Below, piece by piece: positions 46,699 to 55,951 of a DNA stretch of 64,000 nucleotides. Location: contig NZ_MOBM01000043.1 of assembly GCF_003732275.1 (NCBI RefSeq), positions 51,396-115,395 of the forward strand. The letters run 5' to 3'. Both the position numbers and the translations under genes were made by a program. The notes beneath the pieces are model-generated. The model saw nothing but the letters and a program-made list of their open reading frames with translations, searched no databases and was not told the DNA's origin. Source of the stretch: Pseudomonas frederiksbergensis (lineage in GTDB: Bacteria > Pseudomonadota > Gammaproteobacteria > Pseudomonadales > Pseudomonadaceae). The stretch's first letter is position 1. Every line of letters starts with the position of its first letter.

Positions 46699-47712
46699 AT
46701 GAGCTATCGCACGCTGGGTCATTCGGGTTTACAGGTGTCGACCCTCACATTGGGCACCATGATGTTCGGCGAACAGACCAGCACCGAAGATTCCCTGCGA
46801 ATCATCGACAAGGCCTGGGATCAGGGCATCAATTTCATCGACACCGCGGACGTGTACACCAACGGCCGCTCCGAAGAGATCGTCGGCGAAGCGATTGCCG
46901 GTAACCGCCACGAATGGGTGCTCGCCACCAAAGTCGGTTATGGCCCGGTGGACGGTGTACCGAACCGCAGCGGCCTGAGCCGCAAGCACCTGTTCAACGG
47001 CATCGACGCCAGCCTGACGCGGTTGGGCACCGATTATCTGGACATCTATTACCTGCACCGCGAAGACCACGACACACCGCTGGAAGTCACGGTGTCGGCG
47101 ATCGGCGATTTGATCCGCCAGGGCAAGATCCGCTACTGGGGCCTGTCGAACTACCGTGGCTGGCGCATCGCTGAAGTGATTCGTGTGGCTGACAAACTTG
47201 GTGTCGACAGACCTGTCATCAGCCAGCCGCTGTACAACATCGTCAACCGTCAGGCAGAAACCGAGCAGATCACCGCCGCGCAAAACTATGGCCTCGGTGT
47301 GGTGCCTTACAGCCCGCTGGCGCGCGGCGTGCTCAGCGGCAAGTACGCGCCCGACGTGACACCAGACGCCAACAGCCGCGCGGGGCGTCAGGACAAACGC
47401 ATCCTCGAAACCGAATGGCGGGTTGAGTCGCTGCGCATTGCCCAGCAGATCCAGGAATACACTCAGGGCCGTGGCGTGGGCATCGTCGAGTTTGCGATTG
47501 CCTGGGTGCTGAACAATGGCGCTGTGACTTCAGCCATCGTCGGGCCCCGGACTGAGCAACAGTGGGATGCGTACACCAAAGCGCAGGCGGTGAAGATCAC
47601 GGCTGAGGACGAAGCGTTTATTGATTCGCTGGTGACACCGGGGCATTCGTCGACGCCGGGGTTCAATGATGTGAGCCATTTTGTGCCGGGGCGTAAACCG
47701 CGTATGGCTTGA
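46699..47712 (+). CDS. Aldo/keto reductase
   Basis: 337 residues. The catalytic tetrad is recognisable: Asp and Tyr in IDTADVYTNGRSEE near residues 49-54, Lys in WVLATKVGYG near 76, and His in YYLHREDHDTPLE near 116. The start SYRTLGHSGLQVSTLTLGTM and the motif RYWGLSNYRGWRIAEV fit the YajO/Tas-like group of NADPH-dependent AKRs. The substrate is unknown. It is a single gene with REP clusters on both sides. Confidence 0.88.
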   Translation: MSYRTLGHSGLQVSTLTLGTMMFGEQTSTEDSLRIIDKAWDQGINFIDTADVYTNGRSEEIVGEAIAGNRHEWVLATKVGYGPVDGVPNRSGLSRKHLFNGIDASLTRLGTDYLDIYYLHREDHDTPLEVTVSAIGDLIRQGKIRYWGLSNYRGWRIAEVIRVADKLGVDRPVISQPLYNIVNRQAETEQITAAQNYGLGVVPYSPLARGVLSGKYAPDVTPDANSRAGRQDKRILETEWRVESLRIAQQIQEYTQGRGVGIVEFAIAWVLNNGAVTSAIVGPRTEQQWDAYTKAQAVKITAEDEAFIDSLVTPGHSSTPGFNDVSHFVPGRKPRMA

Positions 47713-47717
47713 GATTT

Positions 47718-47944
47718 ATCGAGAGCAGGCTCGCTCCCACGGAGGTCTTGTGTCGATCACAAGCTCTGTGGACGTCGCGTTCAACTGTGTGAGCGGGCTT
47801 GCTCGCGATGGCGGTTTCACATTCAACATGGATGTTGGCGGGTAGTCCGCTTTCGCGAGCAAGCCCGCTCCCACAGGGTTTTGTGTGGACCGCAGGTATT
47901 GAGTACAACACCGGCCAAAATGTGGGAGCGAGCCTGCTCGCGAT
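47718..47944. repeat. REP cluster: single REP, REPIN and single REP
   Basis: Four arms in about 230 bases: gagagcaggctcgctcccac (47721-47740); the pair gagcgggcttgctcgcgatg and tttcgcgagcaagcccgctc (47791-47874); and ggagcgagcctgctcgcgat (47925-47944). Both the gggcttgc and gagcctgc subtypes are mixed. The rest of the 362-base gap up to rarD holds no gene. Confidence 0.88.
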
Positions 47945-48074
47945 GGCGGTTTTGCATCCACCATTTGCCTGTGCTTCTGCCACACTCGTTGGGTGTTGAT
48001 CGGTCGGACAATATTCGGTTCGAAAACCACGTATCCTCCGCCCCCCGTTTCACGTTCAACCTCGCGAGGGCAGT

Positions 48075-48956
48075 TTGTCTAAAGGTATCGCTTTATCGGT
48101 TTCGGCCTCGGTGCTGTTTGCCGTCATGTATTACTACACCTCGCTGCTCTCACCCCTGAGCGGCGTGGAGATTTTCGGCTGGCGGATGCTGCTGACCGCG
48201 CCATGCATGACTGTGTTCATGGTGGTGTCCGGTGAATGGAAGCGCGTGGTCGAGATTGTTCGGCGGCTGGCTGGCAAGCCGAAGCTGATTGTCGGCCTGA
48301 TTGGCTCTGCAGTGCTGCTGGGCCTGCAACTCTGGTTGTTCATGTGGGCACCGCTCAACGGTTATAGCCTCGACGTGTCGCTGGGGTATTTCCTGTTGCC
48401 GCTGTCGATGGTCCTGACTGGACGAATTGTCTATGGCGAGCGTCTTTCCTATCTGCAGAAAATAGCGGTGTTCTTCGCCAGCCTCGGCGTACTCAACGAG
48501 TTGTATCAGGTCGGCGGTTTTTCCTGGGCGACCTTGCTGGTGGTGGTCGGTTATCCGATCTATTTCATCCTGCGCAAGCGCCTGGCGACGGACAACCTTG
48601 GCGGGCTCTGGCTGGACATGGCCTTGATGCTGCCAGTGGCGTTCTGGTTCGTGCAGGGCGGCGAGCAAGGTTTCGGCGTGTTTGATCAACATCCGTGGCT
48701 GTCGCTGTTGATCCCGATACTCGGAGTGATCAGCGCTTCGGCGCTGGTGGTCTACATCATTGCCAGTCGGCTGCTGCCGTTCAGCCTGTTCGGGTTGTTG
48801 AGTTACGTTGAGCCGGTGCTGTTGCTCGGTGTTGCGTTGCTGCTGGGGGAAAGTATCAAAGCCGGCGAATGGCTGACCTACATTCCGATCTGGTTGGCGG
48901 TGCTGGTGTTGGTGTTTGAAGGGTTCAAGCATTTGATGCGTCATCGACGTCCATAA
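48075..48956 (+). CDS. rarD: RarD-type EamA-family permease
   Basis: 293 residues starting at an unusual TTG at 48075, preceded closely by gaggg. Ten membrane segments. The sequence SKGIALSVSASVLFAVMYYY, then LSGVEIFGWRMLLTAPCM and LGYFLLPLSMVLTGRIVYGE is typical of RarD (chloramphenicol-sensitive protein) in pseudomonads, where it is usually 290-300 residues. It probably exports small metabolites or drugs; physiological substrate unproven. It is followed by a REPIN and a bidirectional terminator shared with hpd. Confidence 0.87.
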   Translation: MSKGIALSVSASVLFAVMYYYTSLLSPLSGVEIFGWRMLLTAPCMTVFMVVSGEWKRVVEIVRRLAGKPKLIVGLIGSAVLLGLQLWLFMWAPLNGYSLDVSLGYFLLPLSMVLTGRIVYGERLSYLQKIAVFFASLGVLNELYQVGGFSWATLLVVVGYPIYFILRKRLATDNLGGLWLDMALMLPVAFWFVQGGEQGFGVFDQHPWLSLLIPILGVISASALVVYIIASRLLPFSLFGLLSYVEPVLLLGVALLLGESIKAGEWLTYIPIWLAVLVLVFEGFKHLMRHRRP

Positions 48957-48959
48957 CGC

Positions 48960-49060
48960 AAAAGATCGCAGCCTTCGGCAGCTCCTACATTGACCGTGTT
49001 CGCCGCGATATTTGCGGATGAACACGCACCTGTAGGAGCTGCCGAAGGCTGCGATCTTTT
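48960..49060. repeat. REPIN, gtaggagctgccgaaggctg family
   Basis: Inverted arms cagccttcggcagctcctac and gtaggagctgccgaaggctg, each flanked by aaagatcg/cgatcttt, between rarD and hpd. Confidence 0.93.
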
Positions 49061-49066
49061 GATCTA

Positions 49067-49095
49067 AAAAAGCCCGGTCAATGACCGGGCTTTTT
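49067..49095. terminator. Bidirectional terminator between rarD and hpd
   Basis: Stem aaaaagcccggtca / tgaccgggcttttt around one central base, with A and T tracts on both sides. It can serve both convergent genes. Confidence 0.9.
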
Positions 49096-49110
49096 CATGC
49101 CTGAACCGGA

Positions 49111-50187
49111 TTAATCGGTGGAGAGCACACCCCGACGAACCTGATCACGCTCGATGGATTCGAACAGCGCCTTGAAGTTGCCTTCGCCGAAACCATCGTC
49201 GCCTTTACGCTGGATGAACTCGAAGAACACCGGCCCCATCAGGGTTTCCGAGAAGATCTGCAGCAGCAGACGCTTGTCGCCCGACTCGGACGAACCGTCC
49301 AGCAAAATGCCCCGCGCTTGCAATTCGTTGACCGGCTCGCCGTGATTCGGCAAACGGCCTTCGAGCATTTCGTAGTAGGTGTCTGGCGGCGGTGTCATGA
49401 AGCGCATGCCGATGCTTTTCAAGTGATCCCAGGTCTTGATCAGGTCATCGCTGAGGAAGGCCACGTGCTGGATGCCCTCGCCGTTGAACTGCATCAGGAA
49501 CTCTTCGATCTGCCCAGCGCCCTTGGACGACTCTTCGTTCAGCGGGATACGGATCATGCTGTCCGGCGCGGTCATGGCCTTGGAGGTCAGGCCGGTGTAT
49601 TCGCCTTTGATATCGAAGTAGCGGATTTCGCGGAAGTTGAACAGCTTCTCGTAGAAGTTGGCCCAGTAGGCCATACGACCGCGGTACACGTTGTGGGTCA
49701 GGTGATCGATGATCTTCAGGCCGGCCCCGACCGGGTTGCGGTCCACGCCTTCGATGAATACGAAGTCGATGTCGTAGATCGAACTGCCTTCGCCAAAACG
49801 GTCGATCAGGTACAGCGGCGCGCCGCCAATGCCTTTGATCGCCGGCAGGTGCAGTTCCATCGGACCGGTTTCGATATGGATCGGTTGGGCGCCGAGTTCC
49901 AGGGCACGCTTGTAAGCCTTTTGCGAATCCTTGACGCGGAACGCCATGCCGCACACCGACGGGCCGTGCTCGGCCGCGAAGTACGACGCCACGCTGTTGG
50001 GTTCGTTGTTGAGGATCAGGTTGATCGCGCCCTGGCGATACAGATGCACGTCTTTGGAACGGTGGGTCGCGACCTTGCTGAAGCCCATGATCTCGAAGAT
50101 CGGCTCCAGGGTGTTGGGGGTCGGCGATGCGAATTCGATGAACTCAAAGCCCATCAGGCCCATTGGGTTTTCGTATAAATCTGCCAT
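49111..50187 (-). CDS. hpd: 4-hydroxyphenylpyruvate dioxygenase
   Basis: 358 residues, the normal bacterial HPPD length. The Fe(II) ligands lie in the C-terminal half: His in IIDHLTHNVYRGRM near residue 162, His in GEGIQHVAFLSDD near 240, and Glu in GPVFFEFIQRKGDDGFGEGN near 322. The enzyme converts 4-hydroxyphenylpyruvate to homogentisate in tyrosine degradation and is the entry point for pyomelanin. It stands alone here; the homogentisate genes are not adjacent. The 246-base region upstream contains its promoter. Confidence 0.95.
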   Translation of the reverse strand: MADLYENPMGLMGFEFIEFASPTPNTLEPIFEIMGFSKVATHRSKDVHLYRQGAINLILNNEPNSVASYFAAEHGPSVCGMAFRVKDSQKAYKRALELGAQPIHIETGPMELHLPAIKGIGGAPLYLIDRFGEGSSIYDIDFVFIEGVDRNPVGAGLKIIDHLTHNVYRGRMAYWANFYEKLFNFREIRYFDIKGEYTGLTSKAMTAPDSMIRIPLNEESSKGAGQIEEFLMQFNGEGIQHVAFLSDDLIKTWDHLKSIGMRFMTPPPDTYYEMLEGRLPNHGEPVNELQARGILLDGSSESGDKRLLLQIFSETLMGPVFFEFIQRKGDDGFGEGNFKALFESIERDQVRRGVLSTD

Positions 50188-50433
50188 TTTGGCGCCTCAT
50201 CATTTCTTATCAATTAACGGATTGTTAGTTGCTAGCAATGCTGAGACCGGCGGGTGGCGCGCAGGAGATGCCCCGCACGCTGCGGGCGAGGAAGTCACCG
50301 TAGATCAATTGAAACCCAAATATCTTCATTGTCGACCCAAGGCTATTACGGGCGAGGCTTCTGCTGCCAGAAGACGATTATTCTTATATGCGTAACCCGA
50401 TTCTACACAGCGTAAATCAGTTTGTCCGCCTTC

Positions 50434-51381
50434 TTATAAAATCCCCCTTTTTGTAGCCTGCGCAAGCGGTTTGTTGCACAGAAAAATCCCCGCCAGGATC
50501 AGCCCGCCGCCCAGGCACATCACCAGCGTCAATTGCTCATCCAGCAACATCGCGCCAAAAAGAACGGCGGTCAGCGGGTTCAAGGCGATGAACACACCCG
50601 AGCGCGTCGCACCGATTTTGCGGATACCGTCGTAATAACCAATATAGGCCAATGCCGACCCCAGCACGCCCAGGTACATCAGGCTCAACCATTGTTGCGT
50701 GCCGAGTTCGGCGAGCGCCGCAACACTCAGCTCACCACGCACGGCACTGGTCACCCAGAGCATCAGCGTGCCCAGCAAAATCGAGTACGTCACCGTCTGC
50801 ACCGGCCCCAGCGTTTGATTCAGGCTTTTGGAAAACAGCGAATAAATGCCCCAGCCGAGCACGCAGCCGAAGATCAACAGATCGCCGATCCAGGCATCCG
50901 TACCACCGGCCAGCAATTGCGGATTGCGGCTGACGATCACCAGACTGGCGCCGGCAATGCAGATCGTAATCCCCGCCACTTTCGCCCCGCTCAGTCGCTC
51001 CTTGAACAGCAGCCACGACGCCAGGCCGATCACCGCTGGATTCAATGCCACTATCAAGGACGCCCGTGATGCGTTGATGTAATGCAGCCCGTAAAAGAAG
51101 CACAGGTTGTAGAAAAAAATTCCGAAGAATCCTAACAACGCCAACTGGAGCCATTGCCGAGCGCTGGGCCGCACCAAAGGCACCCGTGCCAGCAACAGAA
51201 ACAGCAGCAACGCCACGCTCGCCAGCAAGAACCGCAGGCTCGCGGCCAACAACGGACTGAGGCTGTCGGCCAGAAACCGCCCGGCGACAAACGTCCCGCC
51301 CCAGATCATGGTGACCGCTGCCAGTTTCAGATAAACCGGTACATCCGAGGAATTCGCCAGGGTCTGTTCACACGTAGTCAT
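50434..51381 (-). CDS. EamA/DMT-family exporter
   Basis: 315 residues with ten membrane segments in two EamA repeats (LAAVTMIWGGTFVAGRFLAD near residue 20; LLIFGCVLGWGIYSLFSKSL near 168). The motif NPAVIGLASWLLFKERLS is typical of the drug/metabolite transporters that export amino acids or purine-like metabolites. It is divergent from a LysR regulator with a candidate inverted-repeat operator between them. Substrate unknown. Confidence 0.87.
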   Translation of the reverse strand: MTTCEQTLANSSDVPVYLKLAAVTMIWGGTFVAGRFLADSLSPLLAASLRFLLASVALLLFLLLARVPLVRPSARQWLQLALLGFFGIFFYNLCFFYGLHYINASRASLIVALNPAVIGLASWLLFKERLSGAKVAGITICIAGASLVIVSRNPQLLAGGTDAWIGDLLIFGCVLGWGIYSLFSKSLNQTLGPVQTVTYSILLGTLMLWVTSAVRGELSVAALAELGTQQWLSLMYLGVLGSALAYIGYYDGIRKIGATRSGVFIALNPLTAVLFGAMLLDEQLTLVMCLGGGLILAGIFLCNKPLAQATKRGIL

Positions 51382-51399
51382 AAGTCTCCACCATCAGAA

Positions 51400-51437
51400 A
51401 TCGGGCACATGGCGTATCATTCGATTAAATGCCCGAT
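51400..51437. promoter_or_regulatory. Candidate LysR-type operator
   Basis: Perfect 8-base inverted repeat atcgggca (51400-51407) and tgcccgat (51430-51437), 22 bases apart, centred in the 79-base gap between the divergent DMT exporter and LysR genes. Its position suits control of both promoters. Confidence 0.5.
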
Positions 51438-51460
51438 CATCGTAAAATGAGTAAATACTC

Positions 51461-52333
51461 ATGACCCTCACCCAACTCGAGATTTTTTCGCTGGTGGCCG
51501 AACTGCGCGGCTTCACCGCGGCGGCCAATCGTTTGGAGATTTCCCAATCCGCGGTGTCCCACGCGCTCAAGTCGCTGGAACAGGAATTGGGCGTTGAACT
51601 GCTGCGCCGGCATCAGTCCCAGGTCGAGCTGAGTGATATCGGCCAGCAGCTATTACTGCGCGCGCGGGCGATGCTCGGGCTGGCCAACACGTTGCGCCAG
51701 GAAGCGGCCGATGCTAGAGGAATGAAACGCGGCACCTTGCGCATCGGTTCGTTCGGCCCGACCTCATCGATCAAACTGCTGCCGAGGATCCTGCAGCATT
51801 ACCGCGCCGCACACCCGGGCATCGAGGTTCACATCGACGAAGGTCCGGACCGTCAGGTGATCCAGTGGCTGGAAGAGCGACGTATCGATATCGGCTTTGT
51901 GGTGTTGCCCCAGGAGCGTTTCGACACGTTTAGACTGATCGAGGACCAGATGGTCGCGCTGCTGCCTGCCGACCATGCGCTGGCCGGTCGCGACAGTTTG
52001 AGCTTGAGCGATTTATGCCACGACCCTTTTGTGCTGACCGAAGCCGGCTCTTCGGAACTGGTGTCGCGCCTATTCAATGCGGCGCGGTTGACGCCGAACA
52101 TTCGCTATCGCTGCTCGCAGTTGCTCAGCACGCTGGACACCGTCGGCCGTGGCGATGCCCTGACCGTTGTTGCCGAAAGCTCTTTGCCTGACGACAACGA
52201 CAACCGCTACGTGAAAAAACCGCTGTCGCCACCGGTCAGCCGCCAGGTCGGGCTGGCGGTGCTCGATCAGCGTCAGTCATCACCCGCGACGCTGGCCTTT
52301 ATCAAACTGGCTTCGAGCCTGAATGATCATTGA
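51461..52333 (+). CDS. LysR-family transcriptional regulator
   Basis: 290 residues. The N-terminal winged helix-turn-helix is canonical (TLTQLEIFSLVAELRGFTAA, then NRLEISQSAVSHALKSLEQE). The C-terminal periplasmic-binding-like effector domain starts near residue 90 (GTLRIGSFGPTSSIKLLP). Divergent from the DMT exporter gene, so it probably controls that gene and itself through the inverted repeat at 51400-51437. The effector is unknown. Confidence 0.92.
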   Translation: MTLTQLEIFSLVAELRGFTAAANRLEISQSAVSHALKSLEQELGVELLRRHQSQVELSDIGQQLLLRARAMLGLANTLRQEAADARGMKRGTLRIGSFGPTSSIKLLPRILQHYRAAHPGIEVHIDEGPDRQVIQWLEERRIDIGFVVLPQERFDTFRLIEDQMVALLPADHALAGRDSLSLSDLCHDPFVLTEAGSSELVSRLFNAARLTPNIRYRCSQLLSTLDTVGRGDALTVVAESSLPDDNDNRYVKKPLSPPVSRQVGLAVLDQRQSSPATLAFIKLASSLNDH

Positions 52334-52424
52334 ACGGCATAAGTGCTGTCGGCCAACTATCATGGCTGAACTCTTTTGGAAGGCGCGTCGTCCTGCCAGT
52401 CTTTGAGAGCCCTCTTTTATCGCG

Positions 52425-53972
52425 ATGGATTTGCGAATGCCACTGAACGTCAAAAGTCGCCGCAAGCGTGGCACCCGGATCGCTGTGACTGTTTTGAGCG
52501 GATTGCTTCCGGTGTTGTTGGGAGTCGCCATTCTCTACCTGCAGGCTGAACGTACCCTCAAGCAAAGTACTGAACTGACTGGCGAACAAGCCATTCGCCA
52601 ATTCGAGCTGATGCTCGACAACACCGCCCAAGCGGCGCAAGAGCTATTGCCGCTGGCCGGTCAGAATTGCAACGACGTCAAACTGGCCCTGCGTGAACAA
52701 GTCACCCGCCGGCCGTTCGTGCGCTCGACCAACCTTGTGTGGGACAACAACCTCTATTGCAGTTCGTTGTTCGGTGAATATCAGGAAAAGATCAATCCCG
52801 GCGATTACACCCAAGGCAAGCTATGGCTCATGAACGGCAACCCGGTCACGCCCAATACTGCGTTGCTGGTGTATCGGATTAGTGAAGGAAACCAGGGCGC
52901 ATTGTCCACCCTGGACGGTTATCACCTGAGTAACGTGCTGCGCCTTATTGGTCGCCAAACATTATTGTTGCTGCAAGTCGGCCCCCACTGGTTGTCGGCC
53001 GACGGCAAGGTCCACGACAATGCCCTGCCCATCTTGCCGGTGGCGCAAAACACCCTGACGTCTGCGCGATATGCCTTTACGGTGGCCGCCGGCTTTCCCG
53101 AAGGAGAAACCTGGCGTTACATGCGCAGCGAATACCCGCCACTGTTCAGTCTGCTGATGTTCTTTGGTGTGGTATCGGGCTCGATCGGGCATGTCTTGCA
53201 GAAGCGCTCGATGTCGCCCAGCCGCGAAATGCAGCGTGCGCTGGAGGCAGCAGAGTTCATTCCTTACTTTCAGCCCGTGGTGCATGGCGACAATAAGCAG
53301 TGGTCCGGCGCCGAAGTATTGATGCGCTGGAAACATCCCAAGGAAGGCTTGGTGCGCCCTGATCTGTTCATCCCGTTTGCCGAACATTCCGGGTTGATCG
53401 TACCGATGACTCGCTCCTTGATGAGACAGACCGCAGCGTTGCTCGAACCCTTATCGGCATCGTTCGAGGGGCCATTTCACATTGGCATCAACATCACCGC
53501 CAGTCACTGCCGGGATCTGGAACTGGTCGATGACTGTCGCGAATTCCTCAGTGCTTTCGCCCCGGGCAGCATCAACCTGGTACTGGAGCTGACTGAACGC
53601 GAACTCATCGAGCCGACAGCCATCACCCTGCAATTGTTCGAACAGCTTCACGGGTTGGGCGTGATGATCGTGATCGATGACTTCGGCACCGGCCACTCAA
53701 GCCTGGGTTATTTACGTCAGTTCAATGTGGATTTCCTGAAGATCGATCAGAGCTTTGTCGCCATGATTGGTGTCGACGCCCTCTCCCGGCACATTCTGGA
53801 CAGCATCATCGAGCTCTCGGCCAAACTCGATCTGGGTATCGTCGCCGAAGGCGTGGAAACAGCGGAACAAAGTGACTATCTGACAGCCCACGGCGTGAAC
53901 TTCCTGCAAGGTTATCTGTTTGGTCGGCCGATGCCCGGCGCAGAATTCATTAGAGCATTAAGTGATCATTAA
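52425..53972 (+). CDS. Cyclic-di-GMP phosphodiesterase, CSS-motif plus EAL
   Basis: 515 residues. An N-terminal membrane segment (RIAVTVLSGLLPVLLGVAIL) is followed by a periplasmic CSS-motif domain containing CSS in NLYCSSLFGEYQ near residue 110. A second membrane segment lies near 240 (LFSLLMFFGVVSGSIGHVL). The cytoplasmic EAL domain has a divergent EVL core (AEVLMRWKHP) but retains NITASH, ELTEREL, IDDFGTGHSSLGY, LKIDQSFV and EGVETAEQ, so hydrolysis of c-di-GMP is expected. The CSS family senses periplasmic redox via its cysteines. An alternative start is the ATG at 52437. Confidence 0.9.
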   Translation: MDLRMPLNVKSRRKRGTRIAVTVLSGLLPVLLGVAILYLQAERTLKQSTELTGEQAIRQFELMLDNTAQAAQELLPLAGQNCNDVKLALREQVTRRPFVRSTNLVWDNNLYCSSLFGEYQEKINPGDYTQGKLWLMNGNPVTPNTALLVYRISEGNQGALSTLDGYHLSNVLRLIGRQTLLLLQVGPHWLSADGKVHDNALPILPVAQNTLTSARYAFTVAAGFPEGETWRYMRSEYPPLFSLLMFFGVVSGSIGHVLQKRSMSPSREMQRALEAAEFIPYFQPVVHGDNKQWSGAEVLMRWKHPKEGLVRPDLFIPFAEHSGLIVPMTRSLMRQTAALLEPLSASFEGPFHIGINITASHCRDLELVDDCREFLSAFAPGSINLVLELTERELIEPTAITLQLFEQLHGLGVMIVIDDFGTGHSSLGYLRQFNVDFLKIDQSFVAMIGVDALSRHILDSIIELSAKLDLGIVAEGVETAEQSDYLTAHGVNFLQGYLFGRPMPGAEFIRALSDH

Positions 53973-54205
53973 CTAACCACTTTAAGCATCGAAGCCACGA
54001 AGATGCGCACCAAATTGAATCAAAAGACTACTCTTGTTACATGAAGAAAAAGTCAGGATTTACTCTTGACCAATTAACTACTACAATTTTTCATGCCTGC
54101 GCAGAACTGGCAGGTGCGCCATTATCACCGAGTCGCTTCAAGGCTCTTGGCTTATAGCTTTGTTTGCGGTTGGTATCAGCCAAACACACTATTGGAGTAA
54201 AGATA
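53973..54205. other. AT-rich promoter region of the MvaU-like gene
   Basis: 233 bases without a gene or REP, noticeably AT-rich, as often seen before H-NS-family genes that bind their own promoters. A hairpin cctgcgcagaactggcagg lies near 54095. Confidence 0.4.
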
Positions 54206-54571
54206 TTGTCCAGACTCGCTGAATTCCGTGCAGCTGAAAAGGCCCTTCAAGAACAGCTCAAGCAGTTGGAATCGCTGAAGAACGATGCCGGGCTCAAGAA
54301 AGAAATCGAATTCGAAGAAAAGCTCCAGGGGCTGATGAAAACCTACGGCAAGAGCTTGCGCGACATCATCGCCATCCTCGATCCGAACCCGGCAAAATCC
54401 GGCCTGCAGCAGGCAACAGCGCCTAAAACCCGCCGCGCTCGCGTGGTCAAGGTCTATCAGAACCCGCACACCGGTGAACTGATTGAAACCAAGGGCGGCA
54501 ACCACCGTGGCCTGAAAGCATGGAAGGAACAATACGGTGCCGCCACCGTCGATTCCTGGCTGCGTGGGTAA
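54206..54571 (+). CDS. MvaT/MvaU-family H-NS-like nucleoid protein
   Basis: 121 residues from a TTG start at 54206, chosen because ggagt lies 7 bases upstream and because family members begin MS(K/R)LAEFR. The N-terminal coiled coil (residues about 5-60, with FRAAEKALQEQLKQLESLKN and KKEIEFEEKLQGLM) mediates oligomerisation. The C-terminal DNA-binding part has KVYQNPHTGELIETKGGNHR, the AT-hook-like signature of MvaT. The start is closer to MvaU/MvaV than to MvaT. It silences AT-rich and foreign DNA, and probably acts on the fimbrial and RHS region of this genome. A strong terminator follows. Confidence 0.9.
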   Translation: MSRLAEFRAAEKALQEQLKQLESLKNDAGLKKEIEFEEKLQGLMKTYGKSLRDIIAILDPNPAKSGLQQATAPKTRRARVVKVYQNPHTGELIETKGGNHRGLKAWKEQYGAATVDSWLRG

Positions 54572-54587
54572 GCACTCGCGGTCATAA

Positions 54588-54615
54588 AAAAAGCCCTGCC
54601 AATGCAGGGCTTTTT
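54588..54615 (+). terminator. Rho-independent terminator of the MvaU-like gene
   Basis: Stem aaaaagccctgc / gcagggcttttt with loop caat, 16 bases after the stop codon. Confidence 0.92.
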
Positions 54616-54746
54616 CATGGATAGCGTCTAAATGCAACGATAGTCGCCGATCAATTCGTTACATATCGTCCAACTTTATGCTTAATCCCTTTGGCTATCT
54701 AAAAAATGCCGAACACGCTGAAATCTACTGATACGCAAACCTCAAA

Positions 54747-55271
54747 CTAAAGTTTCAAGCTGTTTCGAGCAGCCGCTATGTCGCCCTGACTTGCCTTATA
54801 AACCTCTGCCTGCCCCGCATAGGAAAGAACATAGGCCTTATCGGCGTCTACCGCAGCGACCAATGTTTGAGACAGCACATGTCGACCATTCTGCGTAATC
54901 GTGCAGGTAGTTTCCAGCGCCGATAGCCGGCTCAAGGTAGTCGGGTGAATTTTAGTGCAAACGCTCTGATACCCACCCTGAAAAAAGTCCTTTTGCACCG
55001 ACTTGCGCATTTCCAGCAGCACGCCTTCCAGATTCACCTGGTGACCACTTTCCACTTGAGTCATGGTCAACTCCATCACCATCACCGGTGTACCCTCCTG
55101 ATCGTTTTTTACCGCGCGCTGCCGGGAAACCTGCGGTTTGGCCTCATCTTGCGGAACGGCCTCGACGGTCCATCCGTTTGGCCAGGTCATGACCGGAGAC
55201 TCTGCATAAGCGGGGGTAACACCTGAAAGCAGATACATCAGGACGAACATCGATCGACAGAATCGGGTCAT
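54747..55271 (-). CDS. Secreted hypothetical protein (DUF4946-like)
   Basis: 174 residues from the ATG at 55271; a GTG at 55283 is an alternative. A Sec signal peptide (FVLMYLLSGVTPAYA, cleaved after AYA) is followed by a compact domain starting MTWPNGWTVEAVPQDE. It has two cysteines (SVCTKIH and ETTCTIT) that could form a disulfide. The sequence resembles small pseudomonad periplasmic proteins of the DUF4946 type, recalled rather than verified. Function unknown. It stands alone. Confidence 0.7.
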   Translation of the reverse strand: MTRFCRSMFVLMYLLSGVTPAYAESPVMTWPNGWTVEAVPQDEAKPQVSRQRAVKNDQEGTPVMVMELTMTQVESGHQVNLEGVLLEMRKSVQKDFFQGGYQSVCTKIHPTTLSRLSALETTCTITQNGRHVLSQTLVAAVDADKAYVLSYAGQAEVYKASQGDIAAARNSLKL

Positions 55272-55409
55272 TGCAATGAACACTCACGAATTGAGCCGTA
55301 AAGTCTGAGCCTCACCCGGCTGTCAGGCAAGCCTGCGGTTTTGGTTTGGCGATGCCGGAGCCCTTGCGTATCATTGTGACCCTAGCCCCACTTATTTTCC
55401 GGAGGGCCC

Positions 55410-55931
55410 ATGAGCCTGCACGAACTCAATACATTTCCCGGTGTGACCGCCCAACCCGACACCGCCACCCAGAAGTTCGTCTTCAACCACACGATGCTGC
55501 GGGTCAAGGACATCACCCAGTCGCTGGATTTCTACACCCGCGTCCTGGGGTTCTCGCTGGTGGAAAAGCGTGATTTTCCGGAAGCCGAATTCAGCCTGTA
55601 TTTCCTGGCGCTGGTCGATAAAAACCAGATCCCGGCCGATGCCGCGGCGCGCACCGAGTGGATGAAATCGATCCCCGGCATTCTCGAACTGACTCATAAC
55701 CACGGCACCGAGAACGACGCGGATTTCGCTTATCACAACGGCAACACTGACCCACGCGGCTTCGGCCATATCTGTATTTCGGTGCCGGACATTCGCGCCG
55801 CGTGCGAGCGCTTTGAAGCGCTGGGCTGCGATTTCCAGAAACGCCTGAACGACGGTCGCATGAAGAGCCTGGCCTTCATCAAGGACCCGGATGGTTACTG
55901 GGTCGAAATTATTCAGCCAGCACCGATGTAA
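55410..55931 (+). CDS. gloA: Lactoylglutathione lyase (glyoxalase I)
   Basis: 173 residues, the longer zinc-type glyoxalase I with the FNHTMLRVKD start (first metal His), GILELTHNHGTEND (Glu), GFGHICISVPD (His) and GYWVEIIQP (Glu). It isomerises the hemithioacetal of methylglyoxal and glutathione to S-lactoylglutathione. Preceded by ccggaggg, a strong ribosome-binding site. Pseudomonads often have several gloA copies; which copy this is cannot be told here. Confidence 0.93.
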   Translation: MSLHELNTFPGVTAQPDTATQKFVFNHTMLRVKDITQSLDFYTRVLGFSLVEKRDFPEAEFSLYFLALVDKNQIPADAAARTEWMKSIPGILELTHNHGTENDADFAYHNGNTDPRGFGHICISVPDIRAACERFEALGCDFQKRLNDGRMKSLAFIKDPDGYWVEIIQPAPM

Positions 55932-55951
55932 GCGCCCCACCACAGGTCCCC

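Noticed and set aside
47718..47944. CRISPR-like spacing of repeats
   Set aside because: Repeats alternate in orientation and belong to REP families; spacer and repeat lengths do not fit a CRISPR array.
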